Source of the DNA: CAZMXI01 sp964570205
GTDB lineage: Bacteria > Planctomycetota > Phycisphaerae > Tepidisphaerales > Tepidisphaeraceae
Reading direction: 5' to 3'
Length of the DNA stretch: 33,440 nucleotides
Assembly (NCBI GenBank): GCA_964570205.1
Contig: CAZMXI010000029.1
Span: 1 to 33,440 of the forward strand
Positions 1-8,800 of this stretch are shown here, piece after piece (the first letter of the stretch is position 1; every line of letters begins with the position of its first letter). The notes beneath the pieces were generated by a model. That model saw only the letters and a program-made list of their open reading frames with translations. It was not told the origin of the DNA and searched no databases. A program made the translations under genes and the position numbers.

Positions 1-75
1 ACCCCCTGTCTCCCCATATTATGCCCATGCCCGGAAATTTGGGCACGCCCGCCCGGCGGCCGCCGGAACCGCCGC

Positions 76-104
76 GTGAGGTTACGCCTCCGGCGCGGTA
101 CACT
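76..104 (+). promoter_or_regulatory. Possible leaderless promoter of hldE
   Basis: A TACACT box at 99-104 resembles a -10 element and ends 8 nt before the hldE ATG at 113, so transcription would begin at or next to the start codon. The hexamer 17 bp upstream (GTGAGG, 76-81) matches the -35 consensus at only three positions. No Shine-Dalgarno sequence is visible before the ATG. The rest of 1-112 holds only a weak 5-bp stem (TGCCC 28-32 with GGGCA 41-45). Confidence 0.3.
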
Positions 105-112
105 CGGGGCTT

Positions 113-1600
113 ATGTCGAACGGGCTCATCGAACTGGCCGCCAATCTCCCCCGATCCACCATCGTCCTGATCGGGGACTTGATGCTCGACCGCTATATCT
201 TCGGCCAGGCACAACGCCTGTCGCCCGAAGCGCCGGTCCCCGTGTTGCATTTCCAGCATGAGGAATACCGCCTTGGCGGCGCGGGATCCGTCCTGGCCGA
301 CCTGGCGGCCCTGGGAGCCCATGTTCGCGTGATCGGCGTGCTCGGCCAGGATTCCGCCGGCCAGGAGGCCCGCCAGCGCATCCGCCAGTGCGGCGCTGAC
401 GACAGCGGCATCGTCGAAGTCGCCGACCGCCCCACCGTCACCAAGCTGCGGTTGCTGGGCTCGGCACAACACCGCCAGGCCCAGCAGATGATCCGGCTCG
501 ACATCGAGAATTCCGCCCCCATCACCGCTGACGTGGCGGCCAGGGTGCTCGAACAATCCGCCAAGGCACTCGATGGCGCTGCGGTGCTCTGCGTTGAAGA
601 CTACAATAAGGGGTTGCTCACTCCCGAGCTGATGCAGAAGCTGATCGACTTGGCTCGCCGCCGCAACGTGCCGGTCATCATCGATCCGGCCAACATCCCG
701 GACTACTCCAAGTACCGCGGGGCCACCGCTCTCAAGCTCAACCGCCCCGAGGCCGAAAACGCCACCGGCCTGGCCGTCCGCGAAGGCGATCACTACGCCC
801 CCGCCGCCGAGCGGCTCCTGACCACGCTCGACCTCGATGCGGCCATCGTCACCCTCAACGAACACGGCGCCTACCTGGCCACGCGGGAAGGCGTTCGTCG
901 CCACCTGCGCACCCGTGAGCGGCAGGTGTTCGACGCCACCGGCGCCGGCGACATGGTGCACGCCATGCTCTGTGTGGCGCGCGCCGCCGGGGCCAGTTGG
1001 ATCGACGCCGTTGCCCTGGCCAACGTCGCGGGCGGGCTGGAGGTCGAGAAGCTCGGCTGCGTGCCCGTCACGCCGGATGAGATCGTTCACGACCTGCTGA
1101 CCGAGGGCCCCCGCGACGCCGGAAAGCACCGCACCCTCGATGCCCTGCTGTCGGAGCTCCAGCGACACCGCGCCATGGGGCGCAAGATCGTCTTCACCAA
1201 TGGCTGCTTCGACATCATCCACCTCGGCCATGTCGAATATTTCCGCTTCGCCAAGCGACAGGGCGATGTGCTGGTGGTGGCGGTCAACACCGACGACAGC
1301 ATCCGGCGCCTCAAAGGCCCCAAACGCCCGATCATCAGCGAGGAAGACCGCATCTCGGTCCTGGAAGAGTTGGAGAGCATTGATTATGTCATTAAGTTCC
1401 ACGATGACACGCCCACGCGCCTGCTGGAGCTGATTAAGCCAGATGTGCTGGTCAAAGGCGCCGACTACTCGAAGCAACAGGTGGTGGGCTGGGATGTTGT
1501 CGAGAAACAGGGCGGCCGGATCGCCCTGGCCCCCCTGATCAAGGGCCGCAGCACATCCAATGTGATCGAGAAGATCCTGGAAGCCTACAAGGATGACTGA
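113..1600 (+). CDS. hldE: Bifunctional heptose-7-phosphate kinase / heptose-1-phosphate adenylyltransferase HldE
   Basis: HldE makes ADP-heptose for the LPS inner core in the cytoplasm: the N-terminal half phosphorylates D-glycero-beta-D-manno-heptose-7-phosphate, and the C-terminal half transfers AMP to heptose-1-phosphate. Residues 1 to about 330 are a PfkB/ribokinase-type kinase, with GGAGSV near 55-60 and the catalytic GAGD at 277-280 (Asp280). Residues about 355-495 are a nucleotidyltransferase with FTNGCFD at 361-367, the HLGH motif at 370-373 and GRSTSNVI at 478-485. The length of 495 residues fits the fused family. The ATG at 113 lacks a Shine-Dalgarno sequence, but a -10-like box 8 nt upstream suggests a leaderless start. 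The 3' end overlaps the SET-domain gene by 8 nt. With waaA at the other end of the window it supports a Kdo/heptose LPS. Confidence 0.95.
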   Translation: MSNGLIELAANLPRSTIVLIGDLMLDRYIFGQAQRLSPEAPVPVLHFQHEEYRLGGAGSVLADLAALGAHVRVIGVLGQDSAGQEARQRIRQCGADDSGIVEVADRPTVTKLRLLGSAQHRQAQQMIRLDIENSAPITADVAARVLEQSAKALDGAAVLCVEDYNKGLLTPELMQKLIDLARRRNVPVIIDPANIPDYSKYRGATALKLNRPEAENATGLAVREGDHYAPAAERLLTTLDLDAAIVTLNEHGAYLATREGVRRHLRTRERQVFDATGAGDMVHAMLCVARAAGASWIDAVALANVAGGLEVEKLGCVPVTPDEIVHDLLTEGPRDAGKHRTLDALLSELQRHRAMGRKIVFTNGCFDIIHLGHVEYFRFAKRQGDVLVVAVNTDDSIRRLKGPKRPIISEEDRISVLEELESIDYVIKFHDDTPTRLLELIKPDVLVKGADYSKQQVVGWDVVEKQGGRIALAPLIKGRSTSNVIEKILEAYKDD

Positions 1601-2081
1601 ACCCATCCCCATGAACCTCATCCTGAAAGATACCGCATTCGGCAAGGGCGTCTTCGCCGGCGAGGCGATAACAGCCGGGACCATGATCCTCCGCTTCTCC
1701 GGACCCCACCTGCGCTATGCCCAGACCACAGCGGAAACGTACGCCCTTCAGATCGACACGGATCTATACATCGGGGCCTCTGGCGAACTGGATGACTACG
1801 TCAACCACAGTTGCGACCCCAATGCCGGCATCCGCATTGAGGGAACCGATGTCACGCTGATCGCCATCCGCGACATCGCCCCGGGCGAGGAAATCGCCTT
1901 CGATTACTCCACCGTCATGGCCGAGGATGACTTCGAGATGCGCTGCATGTGCGGCAGAAGCTGCTGCCGAGGCCTGATCCGCGACGGCAAGCATCTGCCT
2001 GAGGCAACATGGCGGCGTTATCTGGACCTCGGCATCCTTCCCCGCCACGTCCGGAACTCCCGTGCTGACCAGCGGATGTGA
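1593..2081 (+). CDS. SET-domain protein (putative protein-lysine methyltransferase)
   Basis: This 162-residue protein is almost only a SET domain, the fold that methylates lysine side chains using S-adenosylmethionine. The hallmark NHSCDPN lies at 71-77 and GEEIAFDYS at 98-106. A post-SET-like cysteine cluster follows at 118-125 (C118, C120, C124, C125), which in this family usually binds zinc with the NHSC cysteine. Bacterial SET proteins of this compact type exist, but their substrates are mostly unknown, so none is proposed. The ATG at 1593 overlaps the hldE stop by 8 nt, which suggests translational coupling; an internal ATG at 1611 (Met7) is the alternative start. No signal peptide or membrane segment is seen, so it should act in the cytoplasm. 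Confidence 0.85.
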   Translation: MTEPIPMNLILKDTAFGKGVFAGEAITAGTMILRFSGPHLRYAQTTAETYALQIDTDLYIGASGELDDYVNHSCDPNAGIRIEGTDVTLIAIRDIAPGEEIAFDYSTVMAEDDFEMRCMCGRSCCRGLIRDGKHLPEATWRRYLDLGILPRHVRNSRADQRM

Positions 2082-2168
2082 CCCACGGCGGCATCCCGCC
2101 GGCGGAACAGGCCCCGAGAACCTGCCTTCCCGTCATGCCTGCCGCAGCCGCACCCTGAGGAGGCGACA

Positions 2169-2188
2169 CGACATATGCAGATATGTCG
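2169..2188. promoter_or_regulatory. Perfect 8-bp inverted repeat, candidate operator
   Basis: The arms CGACATAT (2169-2176) and ATATGTCG (2181-2188) are exact reverse complements around a 4-nt GCAG spacer. A second, weaker repeat (GATTT 2189-2193 with AAATC 2203-2207) follows directly. The site lies in the 286-bp gap upstream of the GntR/LacI-type regulator, so autoregulation is a natural guess. The rest of 2082-2367 contains no convincing gene. Confidence 0.5.
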
Positions 2189-2304
2189 GATTTTTGTTTC
2201 AGAAATCAGATTCTCTCAACTGCCCCATGCTGTTTGGACGAAAACTACATCAGGTCGGGGATGCTCCCTACGGGTCAGCGTTCCCTTTTTCTTGAACTCA
2301 TGAT

Positions 2305-2321
2305 CGATCCTTCGCGGATCG
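2305..2321. promoter_or_regulatory. 6-bp inverted repeat upstream of the regulator gene
   Basis: CGATCC (2305-2310) and GGATCG (2316-2321) are perfect reverse complements with a 5-nt spacer. The repeat ends 46 bp before the regulator's ATG and could be a second operator or a small leader hairpin. No good -35/-10 pair could be assigned beside it. Confidence 0.35.
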
Positions 2322-2367
2322 CACCTCCGCGGCGGGCGACCGCCGCAGACCAGAGGAGCATTGCATC

Positions 2368-3375
2368 ATGGAGACGCAGTTCCCGGGCCAAGGCCCGGCC
2401 GGTCTGCCGTGCAACCAGACCGCAAGGCTCAGCTACAAATTCCAACGACTTCGGGAACGTATCCGCCAGGCGGTCCAGTCGGGCGAGTTGACGGGTAAGC
2501 TCCCCGGCGAGCGGACTCTGGCAAAGAAATTTGACGCCAATCCCAAGACCCTGAGCAAGGCGCTGACCGATCTCGCCGCCGAGGGCCTGTTGGACCGCAG
2601 CATCGGCCGCGGCACCTTCGTCCGCGACTGCGGCGCGCCGAGGCAGCGTCAGGGGAAATGGCTGGTCATCTGCGAAGCGCCCCGTGACTGGCCCATCGCC
2701 GACCAGGTCCGCGCGCTTCATCCCGATATGGAGGTCGTCAGCAACACTGAGGCGCTACGCCCGAGTTTTGTCAGCCAGTTCACTTCCGTCATCGACTTGT
2801 CAGCAGGCACACAGCCCGAGTTCCACCGCGCCATGGCCGTGCGCGGCGTGCCGGTCGTCCTGATCGGACGCGAGCCCGTCGTCTACAAGACGCACGCCGT
2901 TCTCCTGGACCGTCTGTTCGCAGCGAAGCGGCTGACCCGGTCGCTGCTTCTGCGAGGTCACCGAAGTCTGCTGGCGGTTACGGGCGATCGGATGATGCTC
3001 GACGCATGCCGCCTCGGGGCATCACACGAGCCGGAGGCCCTCATCACCGCGTGCGCCGTGGAGCAACTGCCGGAGGCAATGGCGCGTTCGGGCGCCACCG
3101 CCGCCATCGGCGACGGAGAGGATGTCGCCCGGCGCTTACGGCATCATGCTGGCCATGCCGGCGCGGCCGATTTGCTGGTCACCGCCATCGGCGTCTGCGA
3201 TGCGCCGGTGTGCCCAGGCATCTACATCACTCCGGCCGCCCTGGCCCGCACCGCATGCGATCTTCTGGCCAACGCCTCCGCAAGTCACCCCACGGTCCTC
3301 TGGCTCACCGGCAACGGCTTTGAATGCGAGCACGCCGCCAGCGACAGCGACCCCATGAGGCTGCCGTCGGCCTGA
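2368..3375 (+). CDS. GntR-type DNA-binding regulator with LacI-like effector domain
   Basis: This 335-residue transcription factor begins with a GntR-type winged helix at roughly residues 22-88. Its pattern is typical: LRERIRQAV, then LPGERTLAKKF, a recognition-helix region NPKTLSKALTDL, and the wing GLLDRSIGRGTFV. The rest, about 95-335, has the alternating strand/helix rhythm of a LacI/periplasmic-binding-type sensor (for example VPVVLIG, then a hinge-like turn), but the ligand cannot be read. This pairing (GntR head, LacI-like body) is known from sugar-responsive regulators such as AraR. A clear Shine-Dalgarno GAGGAG at 2353-2358 sets the ATG at 2368. Two inverted repeats upstream are candidate operators. 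It is transcribed alone and ends at a strong hairpin at 3405-3432. Confidence 0.8.
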   Translation: METQFPGQGPAGLPCNQTARLSYKFQRLRERIRQAVQSGELTGKLPGERTLAKKFDANPKTLSKALTDLAAEGLLDRSIGRGTFVRDCGAPRQRQGKWLVICEAPRDWPIADQVRALHPDMEVVSNTEALRPSFVSQFTSVIDLSAGTQPEFHRAMAVRGVPVVLIGREPVVYKTHAVLLDRLFAAKRLTRSLLLRGHRSLLAVTGDRMMLDACRLGASHEPEALITACAVEQLPEAMARSGATAAIGDGEDVARRLRHHAGHAGAADLLVTAIGVCDAPVCPGIYITPAALARTACDLLANASASHPTVLWLTGNGFECEHAASDSDPMRLPSA

Positions 3376-3404
3376 TGGCATGGGCACGAGCGGTTGGAGA
3401 AGCC

Positions 3405-3432
3405 AAACGCCGCCTCATCCGGGGCGGCGTTT
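3405..3432. terminator. Bidirectional terminator hairpin
   Basis: AAACGCCGCC (3405-3414) pairs perfectly over 10 bp with GGCGGCGTTT (3423-3432) around an 8-nt loop. The A-run on one side and the T-run on the other allow it to work in both directions. It sits between two convergent genes, the regulator (+) and the small lipoprotein (-). Confidence 0.75.
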
Positions 3433-3463
3433 GCGTTCATGCCTTTCTCTCGATGCACAGCGA

Positions 3464-3925
3464 TCAGTAGTCCGCATTATGCACCACCAGGCTGTACATC
3501 GTGCCATCCCGGTAGATGTCGACAGACTCGACCCGGGCCCCATCCCGCGGAAAGTGCTGGCCGGACTCGTTGTACAGCAGCGTGAACTGGATTTCCTTCA
3601 ACTTGCGGCTTTCCATCTTCGGCACAAAACACACGTACTGCCGGTTGACCCAGATTTCGACGTCGTTCCAGTCCTCATCGGTGAAGTTGACGACCTCGAC
3701 GCGGTTGTCGAAATAGCCGACCTGTGCGCGGGCGCGCGGCTCGGCAGCGCGGGGAGCGTCGGCCTTATACGGGAATCGCTGCCCCGCGTCGGCCGCGAAC
3801 TGGTCCTTGCTCTTCCGGAGGTTCGGGTCTGGATTGGGGAAGATCGTCGGCGATTCGCACCCAACGAGCACCAGAACGCTCGCCAGCATCGTCCAACGTG
3901 AGAGAAGCCTGTTACATCGCATCAT
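3464..3925 (-). CDS. Small predicted lipoprotein, unknown function
   Basis: A 153-residue protein with a lipoprotein signal peptide: MMRCNRL, a hydrophobic stretch ASVLVLVG, and a lipobox ending at Cys23 (LVGC). It should be lipid-anchored in an envelope membrane. The mature part starts with a Pro/Asn-rich linker and continues into one domain of about 90 residues rich in beta-strand-like segments (RVEVVNFTDEDWNDVEIWV, RKLKEIQFTLL). I do not recognise a family. The reading frame opens further upstream at 3967, but the Met at 3925 is preferred because GAGG lies 7 nt before it and it gives a proper signal peptide; the Met at 3922 is equally possible. It faces a divergent gene at 4105 across a 179-bp gap. 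Confidence 0.75.
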   Translation of the reverse strand: MMRCNRLLSRWTMLASVLVLVGCESPTIFPNPDPNLRKSKDQFAADAGQRFPYKADAPRAAEPRARAQVGYFDNRVEVVNFTDEDWNDVEIWVNRQYVCFVPKMESRKLKEIQFTLLYNESGQHFPRDGARVESVDIYRDGTMYSLVVHNADY

Positions 3926-4045
3926 GATCTGCCTCACAGACTGGGGCGCGGTTCGCCCATTCCGCATGCGCCCGCTGCTGCGATTATCGGACGCTCCGCC
4001 AGCGCCGGTTTAACAAATCGCACCGCTGCAGTCGCGAATTCGGTC

Positions 4046-4073
4046 TTGCCCCCGGGCGGGCAGTTTGTATAGC
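4046..4073 (+). promoter_or_regulatory. Candidate sigma70-type promoter for the gene at 4105
   Basis: TTGCCC at 4046-4051 and TATAGC at 4068-4073 are separated by 16 bp, placing transcription start near 4080, about 25 nt before the ATG at 4105. In the same divergent gap a GATAAT box read on the minus strand (plus 3983-3988) could be the -10 of the lipoprotein gene, although its -35 is poor. Confidence 0.4.
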
Positions 4074-4104
4074 CTGTCCGCCTCTACCGATTGGAGACCG
4101 ACCT

Positions 4105-4701
4105 ATGCCCCGGCAGAACATCAACCTGCTCTCCGCCGATGCCTTGTCGCCCGTTGCCCGCCAGGTCCTCATGCTCGACCTGCCGGAGGCTTACCGGCGG
4201 CTGGTCGTCGACGGCCACGGCAACCCGCACGCCCGGTCCATGCTCGAAGGCGCCACCGGGGAACGCCTGCTCTCTATGCCGGTGGCCAGCCATGACGATG
4301 CGACGGCGATGCTGGCCGGCCTGTGGCTCTGGCATGACTGGCTGGAGGAGTCACACCGGCTCGCGCAGGCGGTCACCACGCCCACCGGCAGCTTCTGGCA
4401 CGCCATCATGCACCGCCGCGAGGGCGACTTCGGCAACAGCCGCTACTGGTATGCTCGATGCGCCGGACATCCTGTCATGCAGGCCATGATCCAGCACGCA
4501 GCGCCCATCCTGCACCCCATGCCGGCCGACAACATCCTGCTTCGCCTCATCGGCCGAGAGTGGAACCCCAGCGCGTTCGTCGATCTCGTCGAGACGGTGC
4601 ATGACCAGCCCAACGATCCGCGGCACGCCGCCGCCGTCAGCCTTCAACAGGTGGAGTGGCGTTTGCTTTTCGATTTCTGCACCCGCTCGGCCGTGAGGTG
4701 A
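4105..4701 (+). CDS. Conserved protein of unknown function
   Basis: A 198-residue soluble protein without signal peptide or membrane segment. The middle is rich in tryptophan and histidine: LWLWHDWLEESHRLAQ, then TGSFWHAIMHRREGDFGNSRYW near residues 94-115. Its look is that of a conserved family seen in planctomycetes and some other bacteria, recalled from memory and with no known function. The Trp/His clusters could line a ligand or metal site, but nothing allows a specific call. The ATG at 4105 follows a short purine run (GGAGA, 4091-4095). It has its own plausible promoter, and the downstream ribH has another, so the two need not share a transcript. Confidence 0.7.
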   Translation: MPRQNINLLSADALSPVARQVLMLDLPEAYRRLVVDGHGNPHARSMLEGATGERLLSMPVASHDDATAMLAGLWLWHDWLEESHRLAQAVTTPTGSFWHAIMHRREGDFGNSRYWYARCAGHPVMQAMIQHAAPILHPMPADNILLRLIGREWNPSAFVDLVETVHDQPNDPRHAAAVSLQQVEWRLLFDFCTRSAVR

Positions 4702-4708
4702 TCGGACC

Positions 4709-4737
4709 TTGCCAGCCAGTCGGCCCTGCCTTAGTGT
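4709..4737 (+). promoter_or_regulatory. Candidate leaderless promoter of ribH
   Basis: TTGCCA (4709-4714; five of six positions match the -35 consensus), a 17-bp spacer, then TAGTGT (4732-4737; four of six). The -10 ends 6 nt before the ribH ATG at 4744, so the transcript would begin at the start codon itself. No Shine-Dalgarno sequence precedes that ATG, which agrees with a leaderless mRNA. Confidence 0.5.
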
Positions 4738-4743
4738 GTTGTC

Positions 4744-5226
4744 ATGAGTACGAAGACGCCTGCCGCGGTGGCCAATGAGATTCCGCTGGATGTGAAGGTT
4801 GCGGTGGCCGCGGCGCGGTTCAACCAGAAAATCGTCGATGAGTTGCTGGCCGGATGCCTGCGCCGGCTGGAACAGCTCGGCATCAAGCAGAAGCGTGTGG
4901 AGATTCACCGCGTGCCGGGCGCATTCGAGCTGCCTCTGGCCGCCCAGGCTCTGGCGCAGACCCAGCGATTTGAGGCAGTGATATGCCTGGGCGCCGTCGT
5001 GCGCGGCGAGACGCCTCACTTTGACTATGTCGCGGGCGAATGCGCCCGCGGGATTGCCCGCGTATCGCTTGATGAGCGGGTCCCGGTCATCTTCGGCGTG
5101 CTGACGACCAATGACGAACAACAGGCATGGGACCGCTGCGGCGGCCAACACGGTCACGCGGGCGAACGCGCCGCCGACGCCGCCATCGAGATGATTCTGC
5201 TCCTGCGCACGGTGGAGCGGGCATGA
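4744..5226 (+). CDS. ribH: 6,7-dimethyl-8-ribityllumazine synthase
   Basis: RibH condenses 5-amino-6-ribitylaminouracil with 3,4-dihydroxy-2-butanone-4-phosphate, the penultimate step of riboflavin synthesis, usually in a large cytoplasmic capsid-like assembly. At 160 residues it has the family length. Diagnostic motifs are ARFNQKIVDELLAG (24-37), VPGAFELP (57-64), GAVVRGETPHFDYV (83-96) with the catalytic His92, and VPVIFGVLTTND (113-124). The C-terminal helix is of the usual type, but its RCGGQHGHAGERAADAA turn is looser than the common 'AGTKAGNKG' version. In many bacteria ribH is followed by nusB. Here it is followed after 94 bp by tsaE instead. That gap shows no promoter or hairpin, so the two may be co-transcribed. 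Confidence 0.95.
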   Translation: MSTKTPAAVANEIPLDVKVAVAAARFNQKIVDELLAGCLRRLEQLGIKQKRVEIHRVPGAFELPLAAQALAQTQRFEAVICLGAVVRGETPHFDYVAGECARGIARVSLDERVPVIFGVLTTNDEQQAWDRCGGQHGHAGERAADAAIEMILLLRTVERA

Positions 5227-5320
5227 TGGTCCAGCCCCTTGCCGGTTCAAATACGCAGAGGCCTCGCCCAGACCGGCCACCGCCTTTTCGCTGGGCTCCC
5301 AATCGCGGATTCAGCTTCAT

Positions 5321-5740
5321 ATGAGCCAGACGCGCCTGTCGCAGAGCGTGAAGCAGACGGAAGCCGTCGCCGCGGAGCTGGCACGGAACCTGCGCGGCGG
5401 CGAGTGCATCGGGCTGGATGGCGAGCTCGGCGCGGGGAAGACGCAGTTCGTGCGCGGCCTTGTGGAAGGGCTCGGCGGGCAACCGCGCACCGTTTCCAGT
5501 CCGACCTTCGTCCTGCTGAATGTCTATGAAGGCGGACGGCTGCCCGTTTATCACCTGGACGCGTACCGCGTCGGCGGCCCGGAGGATTTTGAGGCGATCG
5601 GCTTCGCCGAGTTGCTCGAGCAGGGCGGCGTGGTGGTGATCGAGTGGGCATCGCGGGTCCGGCCACTCCTGCCGTCAACGTGCATCGACGTGCGGATTGA
5701 AGCACTTGGCGCGCGCAAGCGGCGTCTGACCATCGGCTGA
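5321..5740 (+). CDS. tsaE: tRNA t6A biosynthesis ATPase TsaE
   Basis: TsaE is the small ATPase that works with TsaB and TsaD to make threonylcarbamoyladenosine at position 37 of ANN-decoding tRNAs. The protein has 139 residues, the family's usual size. It shows the Walker A motif GELGAGKT (34-41), the SSPTF switch motif (59-63), HLDAYR (78-83) and the Walker-B-like VVIEWA (105-110). No Shine-Dalgarno sequence precedes the ATG at 5321. It lies downstream of ribH on the same strand and ends just before a long hairpin that separates it from the convergent giant gene. tsaB and tsaD are not in the window. Confidence 0.95.
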   Translation: MSQTRLSQSVKQTEAVAAELARNLRGGECIGLDGELGAGKTQFVRGLVEGLGGQPRTVSSPTFVLLNVYEGGRLPVYHLDAYRVGGPEDFEAIGFAELLEQGGVVVIEWASRVRPLLPSTCIDVRIEALGARKRRLTIG

Positions 5741-5747
5741 AACGAAC

Positions 5748-5793
5748 GCCGGCGAATGCGCTTCGATCGAGGGATCGCAGCGCATCCGCCGGC
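5748..5793. terminator. Long bidirectional hairpin between convergent genes
   Basis: A 46-nt hairpin with three paired blocks: GCCGGCG (5748-5754) with CGCCGGC (5787-5793), ATGCGCT (5756-5762) with AGCGCAT (5779-5785), and CGATC (5764-5768) with GATCG (5773-5777). Only two single mismatches interrupt the 19 pairs, and the loop is GAGG. It fills the 68-bp gap between tsaE (+) and the giant gene (-). There is no long T-run, so Rho-independent action is likely but not certain. Confidence 0.7.
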
Positions 5794-5808
5794 TGCTCAA
5801 TTCACCGC

Positions 5809-8800
5809 TTATCGCGTCCGGCGAGCCTTGCGGGAGACCGGCAGGCGGTGCGTCTTGCGGACGCGCGTCTGCGTCTCTGCCTGATCCTGGGCGACGGTCG
5901 CGGCCATGCCGGTGCCGCCCTGGCTCTTCTCAACCTGGCTCTGGACATACGCCTTGCTCAGGAAGGCGAAGTCCGCCGTGGTCACCTTGCCGTCGAGGTT
6001 CGAGTCGCCGGCATTGAACCGGCTCTCGCCGCCTGTCAACTGGTAGGCCACGTAGCCCTTGCTCAACTCGGCAAAGTCCGCAGTCGTCACCTGTCCGTCG
6101 AACGTGTAGTCCGCCGTCCAGGTGTACTTCACCAGCACGCTGTTGTCGTTCACAGCCTGCCCGGCGAACTGCGTCCGCACCGGGTTCGTCAGCGCCAGGT
6201 CGCCGGCCGTCACCACGGCCAGACGACGCTCGGGCTTCGCCAGCTCACTGCTCGTCAGCGTGCCGCCCGTGATGCCGCCCGCCAGAAGCTTGCGCATCGC
6301 GTCGGCCGACGACGCATCCGCACAATCCACGATCAGGCTGTTGTTGTTCAGGTCCAACGCGCCGATCTGGACGTTGCTCAGGCGAAGCGCCTTGCCGGCG
6401 TTGGCCGGGAGCGATCCGCTGACGCTGTCGCCCTCGCCCACGCCATGCACCTGGATCACCTCGACGCCATCGAGGTTGACGGATGCGGTGCCGAAGCTCA
6501 CGACGTTCTCGGAAACCACGCCGCTCTCGGCCTCATCGCCGCCCGTGATCGCAACCATGTCGCTGCCGACCTGGCCGTTGTAATTCACGATCACGCCCGC
6601 CAGGCTGCCGCCGGCCAGGTTGGCCACCAACTGGTCGTTGCCGGCGCCGGCATTGAACGTAATCGTAGCGCCCGCGCCGACCGAACCCTTGAGATTGCCA
6701 TTCAGATAGACATTGACCACCGCGCCGGTGGGGCTGAGCGTCAGCGTATCATCGCCGTCGCCGCCGTCGACGACGCCGTCAAAAGCCGACCCGCCGAACA
6801 GCACGCGGATGTCCTCGGCGCCGTCCACCACTTCAACCATCGCCGCGCCGCCCGGCGGCGTTGTAAAGGACATGCCGTCGGGCAATGTCGCACGCACCGC
6901 GTACGTGCCGACGTCCAGCGCGCCGAATGAGAACTCGCCGCCGGCATTCGTGATCGACGCCGGTTCGCTTTCGCTGGTGGTGACGTCCACGCTCCAGGCG
7001 ACGATCTGCCCTTCATCGCCGTAGGCGTTGTCGCGGACGCGCAGAGTCCATGTGCCGTTGGGGTCTTCGCCATCGAGGATCCCCAGCGATTCCTCCGGCC
7101 GGAACGATCCCGTGAACGGCGCGCTGCCGAGCCCGATGCCGGTCGCGGCTTCATCGTCCAGTACCGTGTTGGTGAAGTTCTTGCCGGAAAGACCCGCGTA
7201 CAGCACCAGTTGCACTTCGGTGCCGGCGGGGCTCACCAGGATGATGTCCAGGTCGGCGTCGTAATCGTGCGTGATGTTCAGCGTCACGTTGATGTCGGCG
7301 ATCGTTCCATCCAGACCGCTGACCGCCAGCGCGGAAGTGCTAACCTGTTTGTCCACAATCGCCACCGGCACATTCGCGGCGTCGTGCGTCGATCTGCCTT
7401 CCTGATAGACGCCGTCGTTGTTGCGGTCGATGAACACAAGTTGTCCGGCCAGCGGCACGTCCGCCCCGCCGTATTGCATGTCATTGTTGATGTCTTCAAA
7501 CACCACGCCGCGCACCACCGCTCCCGGGGCGAGCGCGAAGGGCACGAACACCTGGTCGTCCACGCTGGTCAGCGTCCAGGGACCATCCGTCGGCGCCGGC
7601 GCGATCTGAATCGTCCAGGAATCCAGCACGGCCCGCACCTGATAGCTGCCCGGCTGCACGCCCGCGATCATGTAGTAGCCATCCCAATTGGTTCTGGCGG
7701 AGGGCTCGCCCTGATCCTGCGATTTGTTGTTGTTCACGTCAAGGTAGACCGCGCGGTCCACTTCGGCCCACTCGCCGACGTCCATCACGCCGTTGGCGTT
7801 GTCATCCAGGAACACCCGCCCGCGCACCAGGCCGCCCGGCGGCACAACCGCGAGTTCCAGGTCCCAGGCCTCCTGACCGCTCTGGGTCATGTTGAACTCA
7901 AACGTCGTGTCCACGGCATCCCAGCCCGCCACCGGCAGCGATCGGATGTTGTAGCTGCCCCGGGGCAGGTCCCACAGTTCCCAGTAGCCGTCGGCGTCGG
8001 CGCTGGCCGCCGCGGGTTCGCCCTGATCCAGCGCCAGGTTGCCGTTCAGGTCGGCATACACCGTCCACCCCTGAACGCCCACTTCGTCCACATCCCAACC
8101 GCCATCCTCGTCGGCATCCGCGTAGACGAAACCGGCGGCGATGCCGCCGTAGTACCAGGCGAAGTCCGCCTCCACCAGATCCTGTTGCGATGCCACCGTC
8201 AGCAGCCGAGACGAATCCGCCTCGCTCATCGCAAACCAGCCCGTCTCCGGCGCAATCAACCGCACCAGATACGATCCCGGCATCAGACCCGTGAACCCGA
8301 AGCTGCCGTACTCGTCGCTCATGCTGCCCGGCTCGCTCAATTCATCCCAGTTCCCGTTCTGGTTCAGATCCAGGTAGGCCCTGAAACCGGACAGGTAATA
8401 GTCCATCTCATCGACGTGGCTGTTGAAATTGTAATCCTCATAGACCAGACCGCTGATCGCCCCGCCCGTGGCCAGGCCAAAGTTCAGGTCGGTCTGTTCA
8501 TCGCCGCTGAACACCTCCAGCGGATACGGCGCCTCGGTCGCAACCCAATCCGTCACGTTCAGCAGCGCCAGCTCGTACTGCCCCGGCGGCACCACGTCGA
8601 AAAGATAGGCACCGTCGGTTCCGGTGGTGGCCACCAGTTCGCCGGCATCCTGAACGCCGTCCCCATCCTCGTCCAGCAGGACCTGGATGTCGCTCAGGCC
8701 CGTTTCGCCCGCGTCGCGCCAGTAGCTGACGTTGACATCCGCATACACGAACCCGCCCACCGTGGCCGGCGTCACCGTGCCGAAATCCACCGCCAGATTC

